Source of the DNA: JAHEJV01 sp964653555
GTDB taxonomy: Bacteria > Myxococcota_A > UBA9160 > SMWR01
NCBI GenBank assembly: GCA_964653555.1
Contig: CAZZFT010000002.1
Coordinates: forward strand, 1 to 64,000
Reading direction: 5' to 3'
Length of the DNA stretch: 64,000 nt
Part shown: positions 9,100-17,579 of the stretch, one piece after another
Layout: each line of letters begins with the position of its first letter
Numbering within the stretch: position 1 is the stretch's first letter
Notes under the pieces: generated by a model
Database searches by the model: none
What the model saw: only the letters and a program-made list of their open reading frames with translations
What the model was told of the DNA's origin: nothing
Translations under genes and position numbers: made by a program

Positions 9100-10516
9100 C
9101 CCTCTCCTCCACGCGCATTGCGATCAGGCCTGCGCTCTGCTCGTTGAGCGTGTCCCGCACGCGCCGAGTCATGCTTCCGATCCAGCTGTGGAGCAGCACC
9201 AAGGGGATGGCCACGCTCAGGCCCAGCATGGTCGTGACGAGCGCCTCCGAGATGCCGCCGGCCATCATCTTGGGGTCCCCCGCTCCGAAGAGAGTGATCA
9301 CCTGGAAGGTCTTGATCATTCCGGTCACCGTGCCGAGCAGGCCCATCAGCGGCGAGACGACCGACACGACCTTGATCGCCCAGAGGAAGCGCTCGATCCG
9401 TGACGACTCGCGTAGCACGACCTCGTCGAGCTTGAGTTCGAGAGTCTCGACGTCGTCCTTGTGGTTCTCCTGGAAGACGGAAATCACCCGACCGAGAGGG
9501 TTGTCGTTCCTCGCGCGTGGGTCGCGCCGCTGAGCGGAAACCTTGCGACTCACGACGAACACGTAGAGCAGCCTCGCGAGCGCGCAGACGAAGGTGACCG
9601 CGCCGAGCGCGATGATCAGGTATCCGATCACGCCGCCCGACTCGATCCGCTCCTGGAAGTCCGGCGTCTGGATGAGCAAGGCCAGAATCGAGCCCCGTGC
9701 GGGGTCGATCGCGACGGGACGCAGCCCGGGATCCGGATCCTGCAATGCCTCGAGCGAGGAGACGTAGGCGGAGGCGGGCTGGTTGAAGAGATATTGGAGC
9801 CGGTGCGTCGACGGCTCCCAGCGGAGGTAGCGCCCTTCGGACACCGCGTTGAACACGCCGATCCTCACCACGGGCCGGCTCTCTTCTCCGCCCTCTTCAT
9901 CGAGCACCGGTGCCTGGAAGCGGACTACCTCCGACTGCTCGACCATCTCCTTCAGCAGGGCCGCCCACAGCCCTTCGATCTCCCCGATCGAGGGCAGGGC
10001 CTTGCTCTGCGCGAGCGTCATCAGCGGCTGCTCGCGGTCGGGGAACTGCGCGCTCACCAGCGAGGATTCGACGATGCCGGCCGTGTCGCCGGACACCTGG
10101 CGCACCACGCCGAACAGCTCACCGAGCGTTCCCAGCTTCTGGGTGAGCAGCTCCTGGTGCTCGGTGATCGCGAGCTCGCCCTCCTGGAACTCGGACTCCA
10201 GACGCTCGCTGCGCTGCTCCTGGACCGCGAGGTTGCGCTTCGCCTCATCGAGGAGCTGCGCCTGCTCGCTCTTCCGGCGCCGGAAGTCCTCTTCCCGGCG
10301 CTGGTTCTCCTGCTTCTCGGCGCGCCAGCCCTCCTGGACCTTCTCGAGCAGCTCGCGCACCGAGCTCGCTTCGGGCTTCTGGGTCGGCTGCGGCCGCGCC
10401 TCGTCGGCGGAAGGCGTCGGCCGAACGGCCTCCCCGGAAGCATCCTGGGCCCGTGCAGCCCCGACCGCGAACGCGATCAGGATTCCGCAGAGGAACGCGG
10501 TACGAGCGCTCTTCAT
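9080..10516 (-). CDS. TtpC-like MotA/TolQ/ExbB protein with periplasmic coiled coil
   Basis: A 478-aa protein. A signal peptide (MKSARTAFLCGILIAFAVG) is followed by a long periplasmic region rich in Glu, Gln, Arg and Lys (about residues 50-130) that should form a coiled coil. After a folded segment, the C-terminal third is a MotA/TolQ/ExbB channel with VSPLMGLLGTVTGMIKTFQV. This is the architecture of TtpC, the extra large ExbB-like subunit required by the Vibrio TonB2 system. The ATG at 10516 overlaps the stop of the DUF3450 gene (ATGA), so the two are coupled. It is about twice the size of a normal ExbB. Confidence 0.9.
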   Translation of the reverse strand: MKSARTAFLCGILIAFAVGAARAQDASGEAVRPTPSADEARPQPTQKPEASSVRELLEKVQEGWRAEKQENQRREEDFRRRKSEQAQLLDEAKRNLAVQEQRSERLESEFQEGELAITEHQELLTQKLGTLGELFGVVRQVSGDTAGIVESSLVSAQFPDREQPLMTLAQSKALPSIGEIEGLWAALLKEMVEQSEVVRFQAPVLDEEGGEESRPVVRIGVFNAVSEGRYLRWEPSTHRLQYLFNQPASAYVSSLEALQDPDPGLRPVAIDPARGSILALLIQTPDFQERIESGGVIGYLIIALGAVTFVCALARLLYVFVVSRKVSAQRRDPRARNDNPLGRVISVFQENHKDDVETLELKLDEVVLRESSRIERFLWAIKVVSVVSPLMGLLGTVTGMIKTFQVITLFGAGDPKMMAGGISEALVTTMLGLSVAIPLVLLHSWIGSMTRRVRDTLNEQSAGLIAMRVEERGGAATA

Positions 10517-11307
10517 GACGGCTCCTCGGGGGCGGGCACGGGGATCGCGATCAGGTCCGGCGCGGTCTGTTTGCGCGCCATCTTCAAGCCCTTGCGAACG
10601 GACCGGGCGTACTCCCTCGGATCGAGCTGTGTCCACGTGTGCTGCCGCGGATCCCACGCTCCGACCCGAGACTCGTCGGGCGTCATGTAGACCAGCGCCA
10701 GACGGCCGATGCGCAGGAAGTCGACGTTGCGCACGGCACCGTCGATCTCGATGTCGCTCGAGTACGCGTCGATCGTCCGTCCGTACTCGTTCTCGATCTG
10801 GTACGCCTCGAGGATGCGGCGGAACTTCTCCGCGTCGGTGACGTCGGCCCGCTGCATCATCTCGTTCAGGTCCGAGATCCGTTTGCTCCGCTCGTTGGGC
10901 AGGAAGGGCACGTCGAGCTTCACGAACTCTTCCAGCGTGGACAGCATCCTCAGCATCAGAGGCGTCATGCCGCGGCCGACCGTCGTGACGTCGTTGATCT
11001 GCTGCTGGAGCGACGCCAGCTCGGTCTTCTGGGATTCGAGCAGCCCTTCGACCTGCTGGTTGTACACGCGCAGCGATTCCGTCTGCTCCAGGATCGTCCG
11101 GTACTGGGAAGCGAGGTCGTCCGTCTCCTGGCTGATCTCATCGATCCGCTTCTGCGACGCGACCGACTGTTCCTTGGCCTTCGTCTCGACGGAGATCACG
11201 TCCTCGACCTCCTGGCCGAGCGCGGGAAGGGCCAGGCACAGGCCGAGCAGCAGCCCGACCAGACCTCCCCTCCACCCTCTCGATCGAATCCGCAGGCCCT
11301 GTTGCAT
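10513..11307 (-). CDS. DUF3450 family periplasmic protein, first gene of the TonB operon
   Basis: A 264-aa exported protein with a clear signal peptide (hydrophobic GLVGLLLGLCLALPALGQ, cleaved near residue 31). A helical region of about 100 residues follows, of coiled-coil character (Gln/Glu-rich, residues 45-115), then a globular tail. The family DUF3450 is regularly found next to TtpC-type TonB clusters; its biochemical role is not established. The ATG at 11307 has a strong GTAGGAGGT ribosome binding site, and the gene leads the operon DUF3450-ttpC-exbB-exbD-tonB-TPR. Confidence 0.88.
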   Translation of the reverse strand: MQQGLRIRSRGWRGGLVGLLLGLCLALPALGQEVEDVISVETKAKEQSVASQKRIDEISQETDDLASQYRTILEQTESLRVYNQQVEGLLESQKTELASLQQQINDVTTVGRGMTPLMLRMLSTLEEFVKLDVPFLPNERSKRISDLNEMMQRADVTDAEKFRRILEAYQIENEYGRTIDAYSSDIEIDGAVRNVDFLRIGRLALVYMTPDESRVGAWDPRQHTWTQLDPREYARSVRKGLKMARKQTAPDLIAIPVPAPEEPS

Positions 11308-11602
11308 GGTGAACCTCCTACGATCTTGGCGAATCCGACACGCTACGAGCCAGCAAAAGCCGCCGCGGAGCGCCTGCCCCGGACCCGCGCTGGACCCCGA
11401 CCGTGTACCCCAGGTACCCGAAGGCTGCTCTCCGCTTCCGACTCGTTCGAGGACGCCGTTGTGGCGATCATCGCAACGTTTCGAGAACCAACATGCGAAA
11501 TCCTACTACCGAACGACAAAAAAGGGCAAGAAATCGCGACAGACTGGATTTCGCTCTGCCGGCCGCGATCGGCCCCCTCCTGATGCGAACGGCCCGAGGC
11601 GA

Positions 11603-11658
11603 CCGGCTTCCCTCCCCAGGCCCCCGAAGGGAGCCGGCGCAGCCGTAGCCCCCTGGGG
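11603..11658. other. GC-rich alternative stem-loops upstream of ribBA
   Basis: CCGGCTTCCCT (11603-11613) is complementary, with one bulge, to AGGGAGCCGG (11628-11637), closing a loop of 14 bases. CCCCAGG inside that loop (11614-11620) also pairs with CCTGGGG (11652-11658). The two helices exclude each other, as in some leader regulators. No U-tract follows on either strand. It may just as well lie upstream of the transcription start. Confidence 0.3.
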
Positions 11659-11682
11659 CCGAAGCAAGGGTGCGGAAGGATT

Positions 11683-11735
11683 TTGCGATATAGAGATTTA
11701 TTTGGCATACATAATTCCTAATAACGAAATTATTA
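11683..11735 (+). promoter_or_regulatory. AT-rich promoter/operator region of ribBA
   Basis: Within an AT-rich stretch, TTGCGATATAGAG (11683-11695) closely matches 3340-3352. TAATAA (11719-11724) and TTATTA (11730-11735) form a perfect 6-base inverted repeat with a 5-base spacer. TATGAT (11734-11739) could be a -10 element, but no good -35 is spaced correctly. The ribBA start is 35 bases downstream of the repeat. Confidence 0.35.
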
Positions 11736-11769
11736 TGATACTCTTATCCGAAATAGTGAGGTCGCGAAC

Positions 11770-13152
11770 ATGCACGACGATCCGAGGCAGACCGGTAGCG
11801 CGCCCGCCGACACGCGAGCCTCCGACTGCGACGACGGGCTCTGCACGGTCGAGGAGGCGGTCGAGGAGATCCGCGCCGGACGCATGGTGATCCTCGTCGA
11901 CGACGACGATCGGGAGAACGAGGGCGACCTCTGCATCGCCGCCGATGCCGTGACGCCCGATGCGATCAACTTCATGGTCACCCACGCGCGGGGCCTGGTG
12001 TGCCTGTCCCTCGACGGAGAGCGCTTCGATCGCCTCGAGCTGCCGATGATGGTTCCCGAGCACGCCAATCAGTGCGCGCGCGGGACGGCCTTCGGAGTTT
12101 CGATCGAGGCGAGCACCGGTGTCGCGACCGGCATCTCCGCCTTCGACCGCTCCCAAACGATCCGAACCGCGATCGCCGATGGCGCCCGCCCCGAGCATCT
12201 GAGCCGACCGGGCCACGTGTTCCCGCTGCGCGCCCGGCCACGAGGTGTGCTGGAGCGGCCTGGACACACCGAGGGCTCGGTCGACCTCGCTCGGCTGGCG
12301 GGTCGTCGTCCGGGTGCGGTCATCTGCGAGATCCTGAACGACGACGGAACGATGGCGCGCCGCGGGGACCTCCAGCGCTTCGCTCGTCGCCACGGGCTCC
12401 GGATCGCTTCGATCGCCGACTTGGCCCGCCATCGCCTGGAGACGGATCACTCTCTGCGCCGCGAGGCCGAGGCGACGATCCCCACGGCCTTCGGGGAATT
12501 TCGCGGCGTCGTCTTCCGCAGCGAGCTGGAGGGGCTCGATCACGTGGCTCTCATCAGGGGAACGCCGAGTCCCGACCAGCCGGTGCTCGTGCGCCTGCAC
12601 AGCGAGTGCCTCACCGGCGATGCCTTCGGATCCACGCGGTGCGACTGCGGCGAGCAGCTCGAGGCCTCCCTGCGCAGGATCGGGTCGGCCGAGTGCGGGG
12701 TGCTGCTGTACCTGCGTCAGGAGGGTCGGGGCATCGGTCTCGTCAACAAGATCAGGGCCTACGCCCTGCAGGATTCCGAAGGTCTGGACACCGTCGAAGC
12801 CAACGAGCGGCTGGGATTCGGAAGCGACGAACGCGAGTACGGGATCGGCGCGATGATGCTCCGGGAGCTCGGCGTCCGGCGAGTGCGCCTGCTCACGAAC
12901 AACCCGATCAAGCAGATGCAGATGGACCGCTACGGTCTCGAGGTGTGCGAGCGCGTCCCGCTCGAGGTGGTGCCGAACGCGCGCAACATCTCCTACCTCC
13001 GCACCAAGAAGGAGAAGCTCGGACACGCGTTGAACTTCGCCGCCGTCGATGCGATCGGCTTCCGGGCGACCTCGGGCGCGGCGCCGGTGGTGCTGCGCGA
13101 GGCGCAGGCCGCAGTGGGTGGGCGCGCCAAGGCCGAGGTCGGGTTCTCCTGA
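11770..13152 (+). CDS. ribBA: Bifunctional 3,4-dihydroxy-2-butanone-4-phosphate synthase / GTP cyclohydrolase II
   Basis: A 460-aa RibBA that makes both precursors of the riboflavin pathway: DHBP from ribulose 5-phosphate, and the pyrimidine from GTP. The N-terminal half has the metal- and substrate-binding loop DDDDRENEGDL (44-54) and RPGHTEGSVDL. The C-terminal half has the zinc ligands in CLTGDAFGSTRCDCG, the catalytic RQEGRGIGL loop, DEREYGIGA and LTNNP. All known active-site motifs are intact, in contrast to the paralogue at 51530-52747. The ATG at 11770 is the first in frame after the AT-rich promoter. It is followed at 28 bases by an SDR gene and probably supplies flavin for the many flavoenzymes here. 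Confidence 0.95.
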   Translation: MHDDPRQTGSAPADTRASDCDDGLCTVEEAVEEIRAGRMVILVDDDDRENEGDLCIAADAVTPDAINFMVTHARGLVCLSLDGERFDRLELPMMVPEHANQCARGTAFGVSIEASTGVATGISAFDRSQTIRTAIADGARPEHLSRPGHVFPLRARPRGVLERPGHTEGSVDLARLAGRRPGAVICEILNDDGTMARRGDLQRFARRHGLRIASIADLARHRLETDHSLRREAEATIPTAFGEFRGVVFRSELEGLDHVALIRGTPSPDQPVLVRLHSECLTGDAFGSTRCDCGEQLEASLRRIGSAECGVLLYLRQEGRGIGLVNKIRAYALQDSEGLDTVEANERLGFGSDEREYGIGAMMLRELGVRRVRLLTNNPIKQMQMDRYGLEVCERVPLEVVPNARNISYLRTKKEKLGHALNFAAVDAIGFRATSGAAPVVLREAQAAVGGRAKAEVGFS

Positions 13153-13180
13153 TCGGAGGCGAGGGTCGCCAGGAGCTGCG

Positions 13181-13963
13181 ATGTCCGATTCCCACTCTCC
13201 CCGTGGCGAGCTGCGCGCCGATCTATCGGGATCGATCGCGCTGGTGACGGGCGCTAGTCGCGGTGTGGGAGCACACCTCGCATCGACGCTTGCCGCCGCG
13301 GGAGCCGCCGTGGCTCTGATCGGTCGCGACGAGAAGGATCTGCGCGCAGTCGAGGAGGAGATCCGGAAGAGCGGCGGCCGTGCCGCCAGCTTCCCGCACG
13401 ACCTGCTCCGCTCCGGAGAGCAGGGCGGACTCTTCGATCGTGTCGAGGCGACCCTGGGGCCCGTGGACGTTCTCGTCAACAATGCCGCCGCCAGCGTGAC
13501 CGGCCGCGCGATCGAAGCGACACAGGGCGACTTCGATCAACTGTTCCAGACGAACGTGAAGGCCCCGTTCGATCTCTCCTGCGAGGCCGCTCGGCGGTGG
13601 ATCGACCGGAACCGGCCGGGTAGCATCATCAACATCGCGTCGATCAACGGCGAGCAGCCCCGGGTCGGGCTCTCGCTCTACTGCATGTCGAAGGCCAGCC
13701 TGATCATGATGACCAAGGTCCTCGCGCGCGAGTGGGCGCGCTTCGGCATCAACGTGAACGCCATCCTGCCGGGGGCGATGCTTACGGACATGACGCGACA
13801 TCTCTTCGAGGCGGAGCCTGGCCGCAAGGAGATCGCGGGCTTCCGGCGCCGGCGACTGATGGTGCCCGAGGAGCTCGACGGGGCGCTTCTGCTGCTCGCG
13901 TCGAGGCAGGCCCGGGCGATCACCGGTGCGACGATCGTCGTCGACGATGGACAACTTCCGTGA
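13181..13963 (+). CDS. Short-chain dehydrogenase/reductase
   Basis: A 260-aa classical SDR with TGASRGVG (about residues 23-30), NNAA, a Ser in SIINIASINGEQ and the YCMSK catalytic Tyr/Lys. The ATG at 13181 is preceded by AGGAG at a good distance; an upstream in-frame start would lie inside ribBA. It is an NAD(P)-dependent oxidoreductase of FabG-like type and ends with the usual IVVDDGQ segment. It follows ribBA closely and may be cotranscribed. The substrate is unknown, and a link to flavin synthesis is not implied. Confidence 0.9.
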   Translation: MSDSHSPRGELRADLSGSIALVTGASRGVGAHLASTLAAAGAAVALIGRDEKDLRAVEEEIRKSGGRAASFPHDLLRSGEQGGLFDRVEATLGPVDVLVNNAAASVTGRAIEATQGDFDQLFQTNVKAPFDLSCEAARRWIDRNRPGSIINIASINGEQPRVGLSLYCMSKASLIMMTKVLAREWARFGINVNAILPGAMLTDMTRHLFEAEPGRKEIAGFRRRRLMVPEELDGALLLLASRQARAITGATIVVDDGQLP

Positions 13964-14018
13964 TTGACGCGCAGACGCGAAGCGCGCAGTCTGGATCGGC
14001 CACGCGAAAGGAGCCGCG

Positions 14019-14363
14019 ATGAGAGCGCTCGGGACGCCGCGATCGACCCTCCCCGCGCTCGCCCTCTCGCTGGCGGTGGTATCCGCCGCGCTACCGGTCC
14101 AGGCTGCAACGGCGACGCCGGAGGAGCCCGCGACCGCGGATTCGGCTCCGAGCCTCTCCGAGCGTTTGGAGCGCGCTGGCAGCATCGCGCTCGATCTCTC
14201 GGTCGTCCGCGTGCTGTCGCTCGGCCAGCTCGTCGTCGGCACCGCGTACTTCGTTGCTCTGTCGCCGCTGTCGCTTCCGGGCTGGCGGTTGGACGAATCC
14301 TGGGAGCACTTCGTGCTCACGCCCTTCGACTACACCTTCCGCCGCGAGCTCGGTCGCCTCTGA
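14019..14363 (+). CDS. Small exported protein of unknown function
   Basis: A 114-aa protein. An N-terminal signal peptide (ALALSLAVVSAALPVQA, cleaved near residue 29) is followed by an Ala/Pro/Thr-rich spacer, a hydrophobic segment (VLSLGQLVVGTAYFVALSPLS) and a C-terminal VLTPFDYTFRRELG motif. The pattern of hydrophobic helix followed by a TPFxYTFxRxLG-type end resembles small conserved periplasmic or membrane proteins of proteobacteria, whose role is unknown. The ATG at 14019 has AAAGGAG just upstream. It is the last plus-strand gene before the minus-strand surface block. Confidence 0.7.
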   Translation: MRALGTPRSTLPALALSLAVVSAALPVQAATATPEEPATADSAPSLSERLERAGSIALDLSVVRVLSLGQLVVGTAYFVALSPLSLPGWRLDESWEHFVLTPFDYTFRRELGRL

Positions 14364-14373
14364 GGGCGTGGGC

Positions 14374-16170
14374 TCACCGCGCGGCGTCGCCCGGGTGCGC
14401 GAGGACGGCGCGCGCAGCCGACAGGTTGCGCTCGGCTTCGGCGTAGCCGGGGCGTAGCCGGATCGCTTCGACGAACTCCGGGATGGCAGCCCGGACGTCG
14501 CCGCCGCTGGCGAGGGCGGCGCCCACGTTATTGTGCGTCTCGGGTGACGCCGGTTCCAGCTCGAGCGCGCGCTGGAAGGCGCGCAGGGCCCCGGCCGCGT
14601 CGCGCCGGGCCATGAAGTAGTTGCCGAGCCCGATCCAGGCCTCCGGGAAGTCGCGTGCGGTCCCGATCGCCTTCTCGAAGGCTTCCCTCGCCTCCTCGAG
14701 GTGGCCCGTGCGGAGCAGCGTGTTGCCGAGACCGGTCCAGGCGTTGGGGTCGTCCGGTCGCAGGGCCAGGGACGACCGGTACTCGGCGGCTGCTTCCTCG
14801 ACGCGGCTCGCGTCCTGGAGAGCCGCGGCGAGGTGGATGTGGGCGACCGGATTCGCGTCGGTATGGTCGAGCGTGTAACGAAAGAGAGTCAGGTCGTCGC
14901 GCCAGCGGTCCATCTGTTGGTGGGTGAGCCACGCCAGCGCCAGCAGCCCCGACAGACAGATCCCCGTCGCCGGCAGGCGCGCGCGGGGGCGATCCTCCAG
15001 GAACGCGGCCAGCGACCAGGACATCGCGACGAACAGCCCGATCAATGGCACGTAGGTGTAGCGGTCCGCCATGGCCTGGGACCCCACCTGCACGATGCCG
15101 ATCACGGGGACCAGCGTACCCAGATAGAAGAGCCAGCCGACGATGACGAAGCGATGTGACCGCGAGACCCGGACGGCCAGTGCCGTCAGGCCGAGGAGTG
15201 CTAGCGCCGCAGCGCCGGCTGCCGGCAGCGAGACGTCCACGGAGGGATGCGGGTAGATCGGCACGAGACCGGTGGGCCAGAGCGTGGAGGAGAGGTAGCC
15301 CACGTAGGCGAGAGCGGCGTTGGCCAGCCTGGCACCGAGCGGGATTTCCTCCAACGCGATCACCGCACCGCTCCTGCGCTGCGCGATCACCGTGAGCACG
15401 GCGAAGATCAGCGAGAGGGCGAGCAGGGGCAGCTTCTCCCGCACGAGCGGCCAGAGCGTACGGTGACCACTCCCTGCTTCGATCTCGCTCCGGCGCAGAG
15501 GCCAGACGTCCAGCAGTCCGAACACGAAAGGCCAGGTCACGAGCATCGGCTTCGCCATCAGACCGAGCGCCAGCAAGAGGAAGCAGGCGACATAGGGCGC
15601 GAGCGGGCTGCCTTCCTTTCCCTGCGTGCGGTGCGCAAAGGCGACGTAGGCGCCGATCGAGAGCAGCCCGAAGAACGTGCTCAGCACGTCCTTGCGCGCC
15701 GAGATCCACGCGACCGATTCCACGTGGAGGGGGTGGAGGGCGAAGAGCGCGGCGACGAGCGCGGAGCACCAGAGAGCTCCGGTGAGGGCGCGCAGACCCG
15801 CGAAGATCAGCAGTGCGTTGGCGATGTGCAGCACGAGGCTCACCCGGTGGTGCGCTCGTGCGGAATCTCCGAACAGCTCGACGTCCAGCATCAACGACAG
15901 CCAGGTCAGCGGATTCCAGTTGCCGCCGTCGAAAGTTGTGAAGGCGTAACGCACACCTTCGGCGCTCAGCCCGCCGCGCACGTGGGCGTTGTCGGCGGCA
16001 TAGCCCGGATCGTCGTAGCTGGTGTATCTGTGGCTGCCGACGCCCGCATAGCTGAGCGCGGTCGCCAGCGCGAGGATCGTCGCCACCGCCAGCGGGAGGA
16101 GGCTCCCCCGCGGCGTCACCCGCGCTCTCGTTGCGGCTCTTCGCTGCCCAGCGGGGCGTCGGGCGCCCAT
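14374..16170 (-). CDS. TMTC-like polytopic membrane protein with C-terminal TPRs
   Basis: A 598-aa protein. About ten transmembrane helices fill residues 20-420, then a hydrophilic tail with four or so TPR units (about 430-590) follows. Conserved segments match the TMTC/O-mannosyltransferase-like GT-C family: an early acidic pair (YDDPGYAADN), HPLHVESVAWISARKDVLS and MADRYTYVPLIG. In animals TMTC proteins mannosylate cadherins; the bacterial members are uncharacterised, so glycosyl transfer to an exported protein or lipid is only a family-based guess. It starts 6 bases after the stop of the sulfatase-fold gene and is likely cotranscribed with it. Confidence 0.8.
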   Translation of the reverse strand: MGARRPAGQRRAATRARVTPRGSLLPLAVATILALATALSYAGVGSHRYTSYDDPGYAADNAHVRGGLSAEGVRYAFTTFDGGNWNPLTWLSLMLDVELFGDSARAHHRVSLVLHIANALLIFAGLRALTGALWCSALVAALFALHPLHVESVAWISARKDVLSTFFGLLSIGAYVAFAHRTQGKEGSPLAPYVACFLLLALGLMAKPMLVTWPFVFGLLDVWPLRRSEIEAGSGHRTLWPLVREKLPLLALSLIFAVLTVIAQRRSGAVIALEEIPLGARLANAALAYVGYLSSTLWPTGLVPIYPHPSVDVSLPAAGAAALALLGLTALAVRVSRSHRFVIVGWLFYLGTLVPVIGIVQVGSQAMADRYTYVPLIGLFVAMSWSLAAFLEDRPRARLPATGICLSGLLALAWLTHQQMDRWRDDLTLFRYTLDHTDANPVAHIHLAAALQDASRVEEAAAEYRSSLALRPDDPNAWTGLGNTLLRTGHLEEAREAFEKAIGTARDFPEAWIGLGNYFMARRDAAGALRAFQRALELEPASPETHNNVGAALASGGDVRAAIPEFVEAIRLRPGYAEAERNLSAARAVLAHPGDAAR

Positions 16171-16176
16171 CGGAGC

Positions 16177-17571
16177 TCAGTCGACCTTGTAGCCCAGCGC
16201 GCGGAGCTGGCGCAGCTGCATGTCGTCGATCTCGACCTTGGGCGCGCCGCCGCCCCACGGAGACGGACGACCCTCCATCTGCTCCCGAGCGCTGGCGCTG
16301 AGACGCGCCGTCCGTTCGGGTTCGCGGTCCGCAATGTTCACCTGCTCTCCCGGATCCTCTTCGAGATCGTAGAGCTCCGGATGATCGGGATGCTCTGCGT
16401 CGTAGTAGAGCCGGAAGGAGCCCTCGCTTACCGCGACCAGCGGATGCGGCTTCTTCCGGGTCTGTCCCCAGTTGCGATCGAGCTCTCCGAAGCGCAGCCG
16501 GGTCGCTCCGCCGTCCGTCGATGCCACGCGTGCGATCTCGGGAACTCGCGAGCGCCCGTCCAGACCATCGGGAGCGGCGATGCCCAGTAGATCGAAGAGT
16601 GTGGGCCAGATGTCGACGTTCTCCGTCGGACCATCCACCACCACTCCCGGCTCCAGCCGGAACGGAAGACTCACGATCCACGGCGTGCGCGTGACCTCCG
16701 AGTAGAGATCCTTCGCGTGGCCCTCGTAGCCGTGCTCGCTGAAGGCCTCCCCGTGGTCCGAGGCCACCACGACGATCGTCTCGTCGCGCAGTCCCAGCTT
16801 TTCGAGCGCGTCGATCACGACGCCGATGTGCCCGTCGGTGCGGCGGATGGAGTTGTCGTAGATGTCCGAGTACGTCGTGCCGAAGAGGGCCGAATCGGCG
16901 TCGTAGATGTACTGGTGGACATCCATCAGGTGGAGATAGAGGAGGAAGCGCTCGTCGCCGTAGGTGCGCAGGAACTCGAGCGCGGAGAGGATCACTTCGG
17001 AGTCCGATCCGCCTTGCTCGAGGGACGGGTTCTCGCGCCGCACCGACGCGGGAATCGGGACCGGTTGAGGATTGTGGTAGGTCTCGAATCCCTGGGAGAA
17101 GCCGAAGTTGGGCGCCACCCAGCCGTTGCGCCAGATCGCGTAGGTGTGGAACCCGGCGTCGCGCAGCACCTCGGCCGGCATGCGCGCATCCTCGGACACT
17201 GCATCGTCGTAGCGCAACACGTGGGTGCGCGACGGGTAGAGGCCCGTCCAGAGCGAAGCCATCGAAGACTTGGTCCAGGAGGACTGCGAGGAGTGGTTCG
17301 CGAACCGGATCCCCGAAGCGGCGAGCTTGCTGAGCCTGGGGCTGGTATCCCGCTCGTATCCGTAGCTGCCGAGGCGTTGAGCGCGCAGCGTGTCGACGAG
17401 GATGAAGACGACGTTCAGGTCGTCGCGCTTCGCCAGGGAGGCGATGTCCGCCACCGTGCCGAGCGGGCGGGAATCCTCACGCGGAGCAATCGAGCAGATC
17501 CCGTACAAGCCGAGCATCACCGCGGCGGCAAGCCAGTAGGACCAGCGGGGTAACGTGGGGAATTTGGTCAC
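16177..17571 (-). CDS. Sulfatase-fold (alkaline phosphatase superfamily) hydrolase, membrane-anchored
   Basis: A 464-aa protein with an N-terminal signal anchor (SYWLAAAVMLGLYGICS). It has the superfamily metal ligands in VVFILVDTLR and DHGEAFSEHGYEGHAKD. Where sulfatases have C/S-x-P-S-R before the LLTG motif, this protein reads T-K-S-S-M followed by ASLWTGLYPSR. The residue normally converted to formylglycine is therefore Thr, and Pro and Arg are replaced. Thr is the nucleophile in phosphodiesterase and phosphotransferase members, so true sulfatase activity is doubtful. The GTG start at 17571 gives the shortest protein that keeps the anchor and lies 8 bases after the upstream stop. Confidence 0.82.
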   Translation of the reverse strand: MTKFPTLPRWSYWLAAAVMLGLYGICSIAPREDSRPLGTVADIASLAKRDDLNVVFILVDTLRAQRLGSYGYERDTSPRLSKLAASGIRFANHSSQSSWTKSSMASLWTGLYPSRTHVLRYDDAVSEDARMPAEVLRDAGFHTYAIWRNGWVAPNFGFSQGFETYHNPQPVPIPASVRRENPSLEQGGSDSEVILSALEFLRTYGDERFLLYLHLMDVHQYIYDADSALFGTTYSDIYDNSIRRTDGHIGVVIDALEKLGLRDETIVVVASDHGEAFSEHGYEGHAKDLYSEVTRTPWIVSLPFRLEPGVVVDGPTENVDIWPTLFDLLGIAAPDGLDGRSRVPEIARVASTDGGATRLRFGELDRNWGQTRKKPHPLVAVSEGSFRLYYDAEHPDHPELYDLEEDPGEQVNIADREPERTARLSASAREQMEGRPSPWGGGAPKVEIDDMQLRQLRALGYKVD

Positions 17572-17579
17572 GGGGAGAT

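Larger units (their letters stand above)
11308..11769. other. Intergenic region between the TonB operon and ribBA
   Basis: 462 bases without a convincing gene. The part nearest the TonB operon is GC-rich and featureless. At 11603-11637 CCGGCTTCCCT pairs with AGGGAGCCGG, and CCCCAGG (11614-11620) can alternatively pair with CCTGGGG (11652-11658). The last 90 bases are very AT-rich and should hold the ribBA promoter. I looked for the conserved blocks of an FMN riboswitch because ribBA follows, and did not find them. Confidence 0.6.

Noticed and set aside
11343..11708. Minus-strand frame of 121 codons in the ribBA upstream region
   Set aside because: No ribosome binding site, no recognisable features, and it covers the AT-rich promoter area.
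11308..11769. Possible FMN riboswitch before ribBA
   Set aside because: The conserved blocks of the FMN element could not be found on either strand; only generic GC-rich stems are present.
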